The notes: a model not told the origin generated them from the sequence alone. A stretch of 64,000 nt of DNA from Limnanthes douglasii subsp. nivea (GCA_036936605.1 JAUPFV010000004.1:287474009-287538008); one strand, 5' to 3'. Shown: positions 1-11,084, counted from the stretch's first letter. Numbers and translations: made by a program.

Positions 1-1018
1 AAGCATAGTCCACCAGAATGGTCAATTCAAAAAAAATCCATCAAGCTTCAAAAAAGGAACATAGAACCAGGGATTATTCTAGTTCTTAAAAATATAGTAA
101 AGAATCGACCTTTGAGTCCGAGATATCATCATCCTCTTAGAGTAGTGATAACTATCATAAGAAGAGAAATATTGACTGTGATAAGCATCATTCAAATATA
201 AGGTCTAACCGGCATCATAAATTAAGCAAATAATACTTTTCAGATAAAAGAAAATATTGAAACAATAAATAGAGAGTAGATTGTCAAGAAAAAGTAAAGG
301 GATTAGGAAATCATAACATTAACCATATGGTGAGTGATTAGTGTGTTCTTCAATCTGAATCGGGTATATCTACGACATCTAATGAGGATAATCAGTTCAA
401 CCAATGGTATATTTGGAGGTAGTCACCTTTATCTGTAGATATTATATACGGTCATTTTCCCAAATAGCTCGATATTTCAAAGATGGATAAATTTGATGGA
501 AGAAAAGATCTGGACAACCACCTTGAACAATTTAAGAATTTATGATGAATTTCGATGATGACGATAAATTTTTCTGTCGAGATTTTTCCCAAACCTTGAA
601 GGATAGTGCCTTAAAGTGGTATAATAAGCTTCCACATGGGTCAATTAAGAATTTTAACATGTTCTCAATGGATTTTCCGAGACACTTTATGGGAAGCAAA
701 GAGCTTAGAGAAAATGGAGACACAATAATCCATTGTCGATAATTTTCTTGCGAAAGCTTAAAGGATTATATCAAACATTTTGTAGAGACGAAAAGTAGTT
801 TGCAATATTGCTTTGAACAAGTAGGTATAATTGTTTTTAGGCAAGGGCTCCTTGTAAAGGAATTGGTTGATATTGTTACTCGAAAAAAATTACTTATGAA
901 GATCTGCTATCACAAGTTGAAAAACAAATTAAAGTCGAGAAAACGAAGAGATTTTTATTACCTAGTCAACCAAGAAATAACTCTTCTTTCACTCTACAAC
1001 AAACAACAGCCAGTGTAG
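1..1018 (+). pseudogene. Tat-type Ty3/gypsy gag remnant (copy 1)
   Basis: The stretch at 542-742 translates to the Tat gag core, with the motifs FDDDDKFFC, ALKWYN and GSKELRENGDTIIHC. These match the gag of the full-length element on the other strand at 53243-54382. Downstream, 800-1018 matches the later gag region (LVDIVTRKK). Stop codons and frame breaks run throughout, so no protein is made. The N-terminal part lies beyond the window edge but is visible in the duplicate at 22399 onward. The gag ends abruptly against an opposite-strand LINE fragment at about 1017. Confidence 0.85.
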
Positions 1019-1215
1019 TGTCCCTTAGTTGAATATGGATATACAATAGAGACCAAAAACTCAATGGAAGGGAGTCTAACTTTCATATGCATAAACTGGT
1101 CATGATTAAAAATAATATTCACTTGAAAATTATTAAAATATAGTATCCATTTGTTACTTGTGTTAGCATCACCAAAGTGAAGTACTGACATCTTTATAAC
1201 CTTATCTAAATAAAA
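994..1215 (-). pseudogene. L1-type LINE endonuclease fragment (copy 1)
   Basis: On the minus strand the 65-codon frame contains NHDQFMHMKV followed by FLVSIVY. This is the pattern of the middle of plant L1 endonuclease domains (DQ-hhH-V, then FhVSFVY). It continues the LINE remnant whose endonuclease N-terminus lies at 2130-2165, separated by the exon-like insert at 1302-2129. The duplicate is at 24918-25145. The reverse transcriptase is absent, so this piece is 3'-truncated. That is the opposite of the usual 5' truncation and points to later rearrangement. Confidence 0.6.
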
Positions 1216-1301
1216 AAAGCTTCTAATATTTTTACTAATTTCTCCAATGACAAGATCTCAAACTCGATTTTTACTAAAAAAATGGCTGGAACTGGAACTG
1301 G

Positions 1302-2129
1302 TGCTATAAATAAATTCTTTATTGATATGGTCACATGGATGAACCATTACACTGATGGCTCAAAGTGAGATTTTTTTCCAAGCCATTGAGCCTATTTCTA
1401 CTAAGATATTTGACTTTAATGGTTTTAATTTGAAACCCATTCTTGAGGAATACTTTAACAACTCTTTTAAAGCAGGTTTAAAACTTGAAGATGGAATGAA
1501 GGATGCTATTGATTGTATCATATTAGTCCACCGAGAGGTAATATTATGAATGATCAGTTGAGAGGTATGTCTACTCTAGGTTATGAATGAGCAATTAAGA
1601 TTATGGATAGATACAATATTTCTAGAAGTGGGTAAATTGGTAAAAAATGACTTCTTACCAAATTGTTTTTCCTTTGTTAAAATATTCTCAAGTTTTCTAT
1701 TGTTTGCTTCAATTGTGACTTTTAAATGCAAAGATCTTGTTAATGAAAGGGTCACAACATGTTTAAATTCATACATATTTCCTAACAGTATGAAACATCC
1801 TAGATTTCTAGCTTTAAGTTACTCTAATCTTTTGAGAAAAATGTACACATGTGCTTTATTGTATACACACTGATATTAGGACACAAATTGTCCTATTTGA
1901 GAGCATTTAGTCTTGTTGAAGATGCAAATGTTAAAAAAAAAAATATGCAACCGTCTTCAAACTGAGTTAAAATAAACTCAAAATTAATTATTTTTGAGGT
2001 CTTTAATCAAGAAGCAACAAAAGTTGAAGCAACATATTTCTTCATACCTATCACGTCTAGAGATATTGCAAAGAAAGGCCAAAATAATGTTTTGACCACT
2101 ATTAAAGCAAAAATAATTTCACAACTATG
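1302..2129 (+). other. Exon-like fragment of an unidentified gene, copy 1 of 3
   Basis: This segment of about 0.83 kb recurs at 25231-26060 and 38811-39643. On the plus strand it holds open stretches that look like exons: one starting INKFFIDMVTWMNHYT and running to IDCIILVHRE, then a short one around YERAIKIMDRYNISRS, and a last one reading NQEATKVEATYFF to IISQL before a stop. GT and AG dinucleotides lie near the joins. It interrupts the endonuclease of a minus-strand LINE. I do not recognise the protein. The pattern fits a fragment of a multi-exon gene captured by a transposon, but that is inference. Confidence 0.45.
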
Positions 2130-2468
2130 ATAGGCTCCTGCAGAGCAATGAAGTCTACCTTTCAAACCTTAACAATTTATTTAGTTCTCATGTAGTTTAT
2201 GTATTACCTACACAATGAACATTCCAAATTTAAGATTGTTATTTTAATTTAAGGATTGCATTTATAAGGTTTAAGTGACACTTTGAAATTTTTTTTTTAG
2301 TGTTGATGAGACTTTTAAATGGTTTAATCTTAGTTTTATCACACATCTTGTGAAGACCCTTCTTAATATCTTTATTTTAATCTATTTTACCGAGGATTAT
2401 GGATAAAGTAAGATTACCAGTTGTTGTTGGTTTGGGTGAGTCTCATTGAGTGTCCAACATATCAAAGT
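2130..2468 (-). pseudogene. LINE ORF1 C-terminus and endonuclease N-terminus (copy 1)
   Basis: At 2133-2165 the minus strand reads VDFIALQEP, the conserved start of the L1 APE-type endonuclease, including the metal-binding glutamate. The preceding residues (ILNLECSLC) align with the usual WNVRG opening. Farther upstream is a lysine-rich ORF1 tail. Stops are frequent. In this copy the LINE jumps at 2468 straight into the interior of the miniature LTR element. The copy at 26061-26870 keeps the intervening sequence. Confidence 0.55.
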
Positions 2469-3042
2469 TATTTGATTCGACAATTGGTAGCCAATTTAAA
2501 CTCCTTCAGTAACCGGTCAATATGATCGTCATTGAAACGCCTAGTGTGTCTCCCGCATACCAAACGATCTTTGAGATCTTCATGGCCGTATGTTGTTCTC
2601 TCCTTTAGACTTTGAACCAGATGAAATCAAAATTCAGAAACATGCTTGACCCGTAGCAGGAACTAAGGCTCTGATACCAAACTGGCTCTGATACCAAACT
2701 GATGACGCGGTAGAAATAGAAGAAGAGAAAGCAACGATATATGAAACCCTAATTCAAGAGTAACATTATGAAACCCTAATCTAAGAGTAACAAAAATTGT
2801 AATTTTCAGAGATAAAAATATATTATTCCAAAAAATTCAAATAATCTTAGGCATATGAGGCTTTATATAAGAGCTTCTCAAAACCCTAAATTATAATACA
2901 AGGAAATAAAATAAATATATTAAAATAAAATAAAATAAAATCAAATCTTAATATAATTAGATTTGATTTAAATACATAAGATATTTGAATAAAATAAAAT
3001 AAAATTAAAAAGGCTTTTGTTTGGACTTTCTGGGCTACATCA
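2469..3042 (-). mobile_element. Truncated miniature LTR retrotransposon (copy 1)
   Basis: One 343-bp LTR survives at 2700-3042 (TGATG to CATCA in plus orientation), together with about 230 bp of interior. On the minus strand the LTR is followed by TTTGGTATCAGAGCC, the classic initiator-methionine tRNA primer-binding site. The site is duplicated in tandem here, at about 2668-2699. The other LTR is missing because sequence between it and the LINE was deleted. The intact counterpart is 26876-28073, so the insertion predates the segmental duplication. Confidence 0.8.
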
Positions 3043-3575
3043 CTATTGATTTATGACCTAAATCTTTACATTCGAGACAATAAAAGGGCATATCCCCATA
3101 TATTATTTATTTCCATAAACCATTCATGTCTCCAAAGTCAATCTATACTTTTTGAATTAGAGTTACCCACACTTTATAACAGTTGAATTTGACATTGTTC
3201 TTAGGAGAATCCCAGATAGATAGTAGAGTACCCAAGGCCGTAAGTATATTTCAAATAGTATCCTTGTTGTACATATACTCAGGAAAATTTAGAAAAGTGA
3301 ACCAAACTGGAGTAATTGGTGATTCAATACTTGGGTTGAATGTTGGATACCATTTTAAAAGTCTCAACGAATGCTGTAAAATGGTATAGACATTGGTTTC
3401 CATAGATTTTTAAGATCTTCTATTCGGTCTAGCTCTATTAGGCCATGTATAGGGTCCCAAAGAGAGATATTAAAAACATATAAAAAGAAAAAGTTAGATA
3501 CGAATTTCTAGAATATATCAAGTTGAGGCCTACCAAACAAGAATTTAGTAATAAGAGTAAACTTAGTTATGAATA
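3043..3575 (-). pseudogene. LINE ORF1 (DUF4283 domain) remnant (copy 1)
   Basis: Reading the minus strand gives LVTKFLFGRPQLD, then ISLWDPIHGLI, WYPTFNPSIESPITPVW and NFPEYMYNK. This is the characteristic layout of the DUF4283 domain of plant L1 ORF1 proteins. It is followed by YCLECKDLGHKS, most of a CCHC zinc knuckle. The knuckle is cut by the miniature LTR element at 3042. There are in-frame stops and at least one frame change. The plus-strand ORF at 3183-3389 is a shadow. Confidence 0.75.
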
Positions 3576-5130
3576 ATATATTTTTATTATTTTAATTTGT
3601 GAAGTGTATACTCGTGTAGTTCCTTTTGTCCCGGTCTCGTGTAGTGTATACTCGTGTAGTTCTTTTTGTGAATATGTATGTTGTGATGATGAATTTCCTT
3701 TGCCTCGTTTCTTTTTGCATGAGTGTACGATTTGACTTTGCCTTTTCTTTGCAGAGTTTGAGATATTTAGTGATTTGTAGCACATAATTCTGAGTCTCGG
3801 TCTCTTTAGTTGTTGGTAATGAAGAGAAATTTTTATCAAATATAGTTTATACTGGATTCAAGAGTTCTTAAGGATGGCTTAGACTTCTGTTCTTATAAAC
3901 TATGGAAAGGTTGTCAGGCTTAGGGAGATGCATGCAGATTGGTGCAGTTGTTGGAGCTTTAAGCGAATGTTTTTTATTGGATATATCTCGGGCCATAATG
4001 ATCGGTGAGAAATGGCGTCGGACCGAGCACAATGGAAGTTGATTAGGAAAGAAAGGTTAGGAATCTATGCTTCATTATTTTTTTGAAACGAGTCATCCCT
4101 ATAAGTTCTTTCGAACAGATTTTTTTATCAACCTGATTTGGGAGCTTGTCGAGGAAATTAGAACTACAAGCCTATAAAACAAATGGTTGGACATACTTAA
4201 ATCTTGGTGGAAACAAAGTTATACCCTAAACCTCATTTGATGAATGCCATTTAAAAGAATTATATTTGCAGGATCAAAACATTAATATATTTTTTTATGT
4301 CTTTTATGATTTGATTTTTTTTATTAAAAATATGTTTTTAATTACACTGCATTTTAAGATTACTACAGTTTTTTAATCATACAATTTATTTGTTCGTATT
4401 ATTTAGAGATAATACATTTGAATTCAATTAATACTTTTAAAACTATTAAACATGAAACTTGAATCAAATTTACAATCTATTTGTTTGTTTTAGTTTTTAA
4501 TGCCATGAAATGTAGTCAAACTGAAAGTAAAAAAAATAGTAGTGTATATAATATTGGTTTAAGTACCATTTAAGATGCAAAAGCAATAAAATTATCTACT
4601 TAAGATCATATTTTCATGTTACTCTGAAAAATCTGCATTTGAGTCAACTATTTACCATCTAAGACCTAAAAATACACTAAATACCCTTACCTTCCTTTTG
4701 TTTTTACATTTCTTTGACTGGAACGAAACCAGAGTCGTCATCAATTTCACTAATCAATCCTCATGTTTGGCTATCTAATTCTTTTTCTATTTTTATATAT
4801 GTAGTTTTGAACGATTTTGTTTTCCACTTTTTAACATTGACTAAATCTGATCTAATCTTGGGAGAAATGATAATTCAAAACAGTTGTGTTGTGCTTTTGT
4901 TTTCTTTGTGAACCTTTAATTTTGAGAACCTTACCGTGAGAAGAAGTGAGATTGTAGATGAGTTCAGTGAAACCCTAATGACTAATCTCGCAATTTGTAG
5001 AATTGTCATTTTTATGATTCTTAGCTTAATGTAAATAGGACTAAGGTGACTCTAGTTGAATGTTAATGCGTATCTGAATATAATTTTGAAAGCTTTGTGT
5101 CGAGTAAAAAATATTTTTTTTTAGGAAAAA
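3576..5130. other. No recognisable gene
   Basis: AT-rich sequence shared with 28,611-30,085. A stretch at about 4385-4520 also resembles the DNA at about 13,330-13,450 and 43,690-43,800, so it is part of the older repeated F-box flank. Copy 2 lacks about 46 bp found here at about 4741-4787. The short ORF at 4714-4911 spans that indel and has no recognisable features. Confidence 0.5.
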
Positions 5131-5264
5131 TTCAAAACATATCATGAGTGGTACTAGTTATGTTCGTCTTCAAAAAACAAAATCAACGGTATTTTCGGAT
5201 TTGTTTTCCGAGTTACGGTTTAAAAGACACAAACTTTTAAAGTTTTAAAATGTATAAGTGTTTA

Positions 5265-5745
5265 ACGAAGAAGATGCGAAACCTTGTTTGTTCTGATTGA
5301 TGCGATACCTTTTTTGTTTTGCTAGATGCGAAACCTTCTTTATTTTGCTAGATTCGAAACCTTCTTTATCTGGTTAGATGCGAAACCTTTTTTATTTGTC
5401 CAGATGCAAAACCTTCTTTATTTTTCTAGATGTGAAACATCTTTATTTTGCTAGATGGGAAAACTTTCTTTATTTTGCTAGATGAAAAAAACCTTCTTTG
5501 TTTTGCTAGATGCGAAACCTTCTTTGTTTTGCTAGATGAGAAACCTTTTTGTTTTGATAGATGCAAAACCTTCTTTATTTTGCTTGAAAAACCTTCTTTG
5601 TTTTGAAAGATGATAAACCACTTTGTTTTGATAGATGTGAAACCTTTTTTATTTTGGTAGACGTGAAACCTTCTTTGTTTTGATAGATTTAAGCCTTCTT
5701 TGTTTTGATAGATGCGAAGTCTTCTTTGTTTTGGTACAACTAGAT
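5265..5745. repeat. 26-bp minisatellite (copy 1)
   Basis: About 18 head-to-tail units of 26 bp. The repeated GATGCGAAACC motif starts at 5325, 5351, 5377, 5403 and 5429, each exactly 26 apart, with point changes and small indels farther right. The rest of the unit is TTCTTT(A/G)TTTTGCTA. Because 26 is not a multiple of three, the 123-codon minus-strand frame through it is an accident of repetition. The array sits between two direct repeats of about 115 bp (5135-5250 and 5848-5965). A diverged array is at 30228-30672. An (AT)n run follows at about 5810-5840. Confidence 0.9.
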
Positions 5746-5807
5746 GCGAAATCAGAGTCACTATGATAGATTCTAGATGTGGAACCATATAACTCAAAAA
5801 CGTGTGT

Positions 5808-5843
<36 letters not shown>

Positions 5844-6349
5844 AAAAAAACATTATCATGAGTTGTACTAGTTTCGTTCGTCTTAAAGAAACAAAACTAA
5901 TGGTATTTTCGAATTCTTTTTCCGAGTTACAGTTTAAATAATACGAACTTTTAAAAATTAAAATTAAAAAAATATATATAAAAAAATATTTAAATTAGAA
6001 AGAAACTTGAAAATTTTAGATCTTTATCCGTTAATTTGTTGGGTGTGTCTTAAATGAAAAATCTCCGTATAATACATACTACGAAACAACTAAAATTGAT
6101 AATTATTGACATAGACAAAAAAATTCTTTTATCAATACACTATTAGTCGACCTCAATTCTTCCATTACAAATACATCACGAAAAGAATGAACAAACACTC
6201 GTATATATGTGTGTATATATATATATATAAGGCAGCACCTTCATTTACTCACGAGAAGAATGAAAAAACACTCATATTCATATATATATAAAAAAAAGCA
6301 ATACCTTAATTTATTCAAGTATCTGTTATGAACTTGAACATATACCCTA

Positions 6350-6515
6350 TGTTACTTGATGACATTTCCTTCAAGAACTTAGATGTATGAACAAAACCTG
6401 CTACTGATTGAATAAGAAAGGTCCCTTCGGATCAAGGAAGCAACTCGTTGCTGTCTCGGGCGAGGCAGGCATAAATTGCTAATCGGCTGGGATTTTTAAG
6501 ATAAAAAAATAAAAA
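6350..6515 (-). pseudogene. Exon-like fragment downstream of F-box A
   Basis: The minus strand encodes a decayed version of a short open stretch that is best preserved at 15949-16140 (PADSQFMYALAE, then FVHTSEFLKEL). Here the reading frame has a stop and a shift, but QSVAGFVHTSKFLKEM is still clear. Versions lie below each of the four F-box copies (31255-31400, 15949-16140, 56840-56990), so it was part of the ancestral unit. I do not recognise the protein. Confidence 0.4.
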
Positions 6516-6740
6516 AAGTTTGCGAATCGGCAAATTAAGTAGCTCGTCCGGAATAAACCATGCACTATACACGTGGAATCCACATCGATTTAGAAACGAA
6601 TTATGGCCTCCTTTAGTTCCCACCAGGGCTTTTAAAATGGCATAAAATATAAATAGAACTTAGCTTCATGCAAACTATAAAACAAGACTGCATATTAACG
6701 GCCAGTTTCTCTCCTCCTTTGTCTGCTTGAAACATCACTT

Positions 6741-7847
6741 TTAACTGGGTGAAACCAAAGTATGTAGATAGACTATCACATTTAAAAAACGTGCATTACC
6801 CGACAGGAAACCCTTTAAAGTCCCAGCTTCGAGATCAAAGATGGCTATCATATTCTCTAAAACATCCAACACAAGTTTGTGCTTTTTTGTAAAATATATT
6901 TGAAAATTATTAGGAATGAGTAGGAGTTTAATTCGAACTCGATATAATTTCTTCCAATAATCCGCAACCTCAACAGCATCAGCGTTCCTCTCCCACATTT
7001 CGGTATTGTAATGAGTATCAGCACCCGTGTTCTTATATATGGTGCATAAGAAAAGGCAATTTTCAAAGGCATTCAACCGCATTTGGTAACCCCGTTTGTG
7101 ACAATCAGCAGGGAGTGGTACAACCTCCATGAATTTCTCATCTTTTATATTGAAAGACAAAACTACAGGTGCTTTACCATCATGATCATCGGAGATCCAA
7201 TGCAAATTTCCATTCAAAAAAATACCACTGCTGGGTTCGAAGTAATAACCAACATTGTAAAATCTAATATATTTCCATTCCTTAGACTTTAAGGCGAAGA
7301 CTTGAACTACAAAATATCCTGGACAAATATTAGCATCGGGATGCTTTCGCCAAAATCCTATTACTATTTTGTAATCGTGGATTGACGAGTCATATCCAAA
7401 TCCATAAAAGGGGTGAGGGTCCTGATCAGGGTCATATATGCCAGGCGGTGATTGCTTAAACACCCTAGTAGATGGATTCCATAAGATACAAGTGTAAGAG
7501 TCTAGGAGTAAACATACCAAACCGTTACAAGATCCTACATATGTAAACCAGGTCGAGGTTTGAACCGGAATTGGATAGTTAAGCTGCACGTTTGAGTTTT
7601 CGCAATCTTCATCATCTATCAATTTCTCTAAGTCTTCATAATCCAAATTCAAGGCGTGACTTCGGGTAGTCAAAAGAATCTTACTACTTGATTGGTCTAG
7701 TCGAGAAAAGTGAGCTTTGATAAATTGAGGGTCGGAGATGAGTGAACACCATGGCTTGGATACGCATTTGAAGCGCATAAGAGACTTCACAGGCAGCCTC
7801 GAGAGTATATCGAATATATTTTCATCAAGCAGCTCCGGCATCTCCAT
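6741..7847 (-). CDS. F-box protein with FBA-type C-terminal domain (F-box A)
   Basis: A 368-residue intact frame. The N-terminal F-box covers roughly residues 3-48 (LDENIFDILSRLPVKSL, then RFKCVSKPWCSLI) and would bind the SKP1 subunit of an SCF ubiquitin ligase. The rest matches the plant F-box-associated interaction domain, with GSCNGLVCL, ILWNPST, YGFGYDSS, DYKIVIGFW and NGNLHWI in order. That domain selects the substrate, which cannot be named here. Start: the first Met after a likely 5'-UTR intron, with donor CAG/GTATTC at 7989 and acceptor GCAGCAG near 7861. The closest relative is 31565-32656. Intact length suggests a working gene; expression is not shown. Confidence 0.85.
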   Translation of the reverse strand: MEMPELLDENIFDILSRLPVKSLMRFKCVSKPWCSLISDPQFIKAHFSRLDQSSSKILLTTRSHALNLDYEDLEKLIDDEDCENSNVQLNYPIPVQTSTWFTYVGSCNGLVCLLLDSYTCILWNPSTRVFKQSPPGIYDPDQDPHPFYGFGYDSSIHDYKIVIGFWRKHPDANICPGYFVVQVFALKSKEWKYIRFYNVGYYFEPSSGIFLNGNLHWISDDHDGKAPVVLSFNIKDEKFMEVVPLPADCHKRGYQMRLNAFENCLFLCTIYKNTGADTHYNTEMWERNADAVEVADYWKKLYRVRIKLLLIPNNFQIYFTKKHKLVLDVLENMIAIFDLEAGTLKGFLSGNARFLNVIVYLHTLVSPS

Positions 7848-8410
7848 TGTAGAGTCGACGCTGCTGCGATAATCCTAGATATCAAACTAAACACAAAGAA
7901 CCCAAAAGGCTATATAATTCAACAAGATATTAAGTTAAGAACAAGATACTAAAAAAAGAAATCGATTGACCATCGGAAAATAAGAATACCTGATTGCGAA
8001 TCCAAGAAAACAACAATAGTGATAGAGATCGAAGGGGATAGTAAGTCAACTTTTAGAAGTCCTTCTCTCTTTCCATCGAACCTACTTGGTTAAACCAGTT
8101 TCTAGTTCAAACTTTTCTGGTTTATTTAATACAGTCATACAGATAGATCGAAGGGGGATGGGTTGGTAAAGTCAACTTCTAGAAGCTATTATATAGTAGC
8201 TGGCACGTTGGTAAATCATTTGTTTTTTGGCTACTCTTAAGCATTTTTTCATGTTTTTTCTAATTGCGGCACTATCATTCTCAAACATCGACACAATAGC
8301 AGCTACTCGTCGTCTTTTACAGACCACTGCACTTCCTCCCCTTCCGACAATTCCTCATTTTCCTAAAACTACTTTTCCTCCTTATTATTACTTGCCTTCA
8401 GCAAGGGGAT

Positions 8411-10336
8411 TGTGTGATAGAAATACTTTACGGATTTTAATCTAACTTATTGAACCATGAAGTTAAATCATCCTATAATAATGCGGAATAAATACTTACA
8501 GGATGTAGACATTCTTTGATCTTCAGATTCATGACTTAGAGCAGATGATCGGCGATCCTTTGCTAGGTTATTGATTCTTCTAAGAGATGGCAACCAAAAC
8601 ACACTTTTGTAATTGATGGCAACCAAAACACACTTTTGTAATTGATTCGAAAGAAGAATCAATTTGTTTTTCTTAAAAGATTTTCTCTCTGTATTTTCTT
8701 TTCGTTTCTTTCAAGAATGAGAAACTCATTCTTATATAGAACTGAAGTGAGAAAACGGTTCTTCATTAAGTAATTGTCTGTAACTTCCAGACATTTACTT
8801 AACGAAGACCAGTAACGGTTCTTCTATCTTAATTGTCTGTAACTTCCAGACAGTTACTTAATGAAGACCAGTAAAGGTTCTTCTCTCTTAATTGTCTGTA
8901 ACTTCCAGACAGTTACTTAATGAAGACCAGTCCTTATTAAATTGCCACTCTTAGGGACCATAACCCGGTATTATTTTGTTTTACAAAATAACCCCAAAAC
9001 TTTACGTTTTGCTTAAGTTGTTTATTTCCGAATCCAATCCTTCAGAGTATTCGGAATTAAACCTGGTATCTATACAATTACCTCCATGATACATATTTTA
9101 TCTACTAGTCCGTTCTTTTCTTTATGATTACTTTTGTTGGACTAATATTAACGATAGTTCGATACATCGATACGACATGTGACGGTCCAACTTAATGGAG
9201 AAATTCCAACAATCTCTCACTTGGATCATCATATGCTACTATAGGATGCATCCACTTAAGGAACGTTCTAAATTTCTATCGTCACATAGATAACCTTAAC
9301 AATCTCGTAAATGACTATTAACGACATAGGACTAAAGTCATCATCAATGCATTTCAAGCCGCAAATAGATGCATCAGTAATCACGATATCGCAACAATCA
9401 ACTACATGGATCTATCATGGTGCATAGCATAAGAATAGTATGAAATGTAATCTTACATATCTATTCTTAACTAGTCCCACTTAATTGGAGGTCTACTTAC
9501 AGCAGAGTACGAATAATCAAATACAAGAGCACACTGAAAACTTGTATATAAATATGTTTGCATTAATGACCTTAAGTTCGCGAATATCATAATACAAACA
9601 AATTTAATAGCTTAATACAAACTCCCACTGAAACTAATAATCCTCTAAGTATACAACACCCATGTTAATGGTGTGTTCAATAAAAACTTTAGGTACTAAT
9701 GTCTTCGTAAGAGGATCTGCTAACATTGAGTTTGTCCCTATGTGCTCCACACTAATTTGACCACTCTGTACTCTCTCTTTAACAGACAAGAACTTGATAT
9801 TTACATGTTTGGACTTAACCGAGCACCTGTTACTGTTAGAATACTAAACTGCCGAGTTATTGTCACAATATAATCTAAGGGATTTTTCTATCCCTTCTAC
9901 GATTCGCAGTCCCGTGACAAAATTTCGCAGCCAAAGCGCCTGATTGGATGCCTCAAAACAAGCAAAAAATTCGGCAGCCATAGTGGAAGATGCAATGAGT
10001 GTTTGTTTAACACTTTTCCATGATATTGCACCTCCCGCTAAAAGGAATATAATGCCGGAGGTTGAACGACGAGAATCCTCACATCCGGAAAAATCCGAGT
10101 CGGAATACCCTATGACCTCTAGTTTATCCGACTTCTTATATGTTAACCTGTGATGTTTTGTTTGTTGCAAATACCGGAGAACTCTTTTGACTGCTTTCCA
10201 GTGTTCCATCCCCGAATTACTTACGTATCTCCCTAACACACCCACCACAAAAGCAATATCTGGCCGTGTACAAACTTGAGCATACATCAGACTTCCAACA
10301 GCATTTGCCGAGACTGCCGCAACCAACATAATTATC
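8411..10336 (-). mobile_element. 5'-truncated Ty1/copia retrotransposon
   Basis: Only the 3' end of a copia element is present on the minus strand: the RNase H region, then a purine tract (AAGTGAGAGAT) and an LTR that starts TGTTGGAA at 9211 and ends near 8411 (about 0.8 kb). It sits inside the small secreted-protein gene. Comparison with 33170-33190 shows only a few host bases lost and no clear target-site duplication. The LTR contains a 30-bp tandem pair at about 8586-8645 and three 62-65-bp repeats at about 8750-8940. Confidence 0.8.
9640..10336 (-). pseudogene. Copia polyprotein C-terminus (RNase H)
   Basis: The minus strand reads VGSLMYAQVCTRPDIAF, GYSDSDFSGCEDSRRSTSG and ISWKS, then TMAAEFFACFEA, all standard for the copia RT-RNase H junction. 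YCDNNSAV is followed by a stop at 9844, after which the tail continues (KHVNIKFLSVKERV, then GTNSMLADPLTK). The frame enters host DNA at 10337, so the N-terminal residues of the open frame belong to the flanking gene. It is truncated and carries at least one stop. Confidence 0.85.
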
Positions 10337-10450
10337 GCATTTGCCAACTCTGGCACAACTAACAGCATTGACCCCTTTGCCAAGCAGTCAAATCCCAATT
10401 TTGCCTTGTATGATTATTCTGTTACGGTTTTGTTAATACGGGACTTATGA

Positions 10451-11084
10451 ATCTGTCAAAAAAATAATACTATTTTGGTATCTAAATAAATATTAATATA
10501 AAAAAATAAAACATAAAGTCAGTATAACTTGGGAGAACAACAACTAAAATTACATAAAAAAGAGTTGGTATTGTTTGAATCGACTAAGTTTAATTAATTG
10601 AGACCAAATTTAACTTTTATAAATATAAAACCTAATTTAATACAAAAACCAATAAAAGAATCAAATTTCTAAACCCATTCCATTAATGTTCGAACATCTT
10701 TTCCATTTAAGAATATCCTACAAAAACCGGATGTATCGGGTTGGATAACCAATGGTATGTTGAATTGGAAGATTTGATAATGAGTTTGGGATGAGTTCGA
10801 AAATTCACTACTCTTTGATTTGGGATGGGTTATGGGATGGGTTATGGGTTTACCAAATTTTCAATTGGAATACTCGAACCCTCTAAAATTAATACATAAT
10901 ATATAATTATTTTAGGAATTCTAAAATTATATTATAATATAATTCAATTTATTTTTTATTCTTTATAATTTATATATTTATTATTTTATTTTTGATTTTT
11001 TATCATTATTTACTTTTTATTATATTTAAAATTAATAAATATAATTATTAATTATTTTGATAGGTGTAACTAAGGATTTCGAGG
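10451..11084. other. AT-rich spacer without a gene
   Basis: Shared with 33291-34255, but about 380 bp shorter in this copy: the sequence equivalent to about 33,850-34,235 is missing near 11,040. It is rich in TTTATTATT-type low-complexity sequence. Nothing codes. Confidence 0.6.

Larger units (their letters stand above)
8251..10450 (+). pseudogene. Small secreted proline-rich protein gene, split by a copia insertion
   Basis: The first part (8251-8383) encodes a hydrophobic signal-like N-terminus (MFFLIAALSF) followed by RRLLQTT and proline-rich ALPPLPTIPHFPK, a layout seen in small secreted plant cell-wall-type proteins. The rest resumes at 10337 with FANSGTTNSIDPF. Between them lies a truncated copia element. 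The expected upstream start codon (before ATLKHFF) reads TTG at 8227, so initiation would fall to the Met at 8251. The uninterrupted copy is 33045-33290. A TATATAG sequence lies about 40 bp upstream of 8227. Confidence 0.6.

Noticed and set aside
1302..2129. Integrated plant virus (pararetrovirus-like) fragment
   Set aside because: I considered this for the unidentified repeated fragment, but no movement-protein, coat-protein or viral RT motif is visible and intron-like spacing argues for a host gene.
3183..3389. Plus-strand 68-codon ORF kept in both copies (also 28214-28420)
   Set aside because: It is the shadow of the LINE DUF4283 domain on the opposite strand, which has clear family motifs.
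5265..5745. CRISPR-like array
   Set aside because: The units are contiguous tandem repeats without unique spacers, in a plant genome.
5426..5797. 123-codon minus-strand ORF rich in KQRRF and NKEGF motifs
   Set aside because: It is a read-through of the 26-bp minisatellite; the unit length rotates the frame, and the copy at 30 kb does not keep the same frame open.
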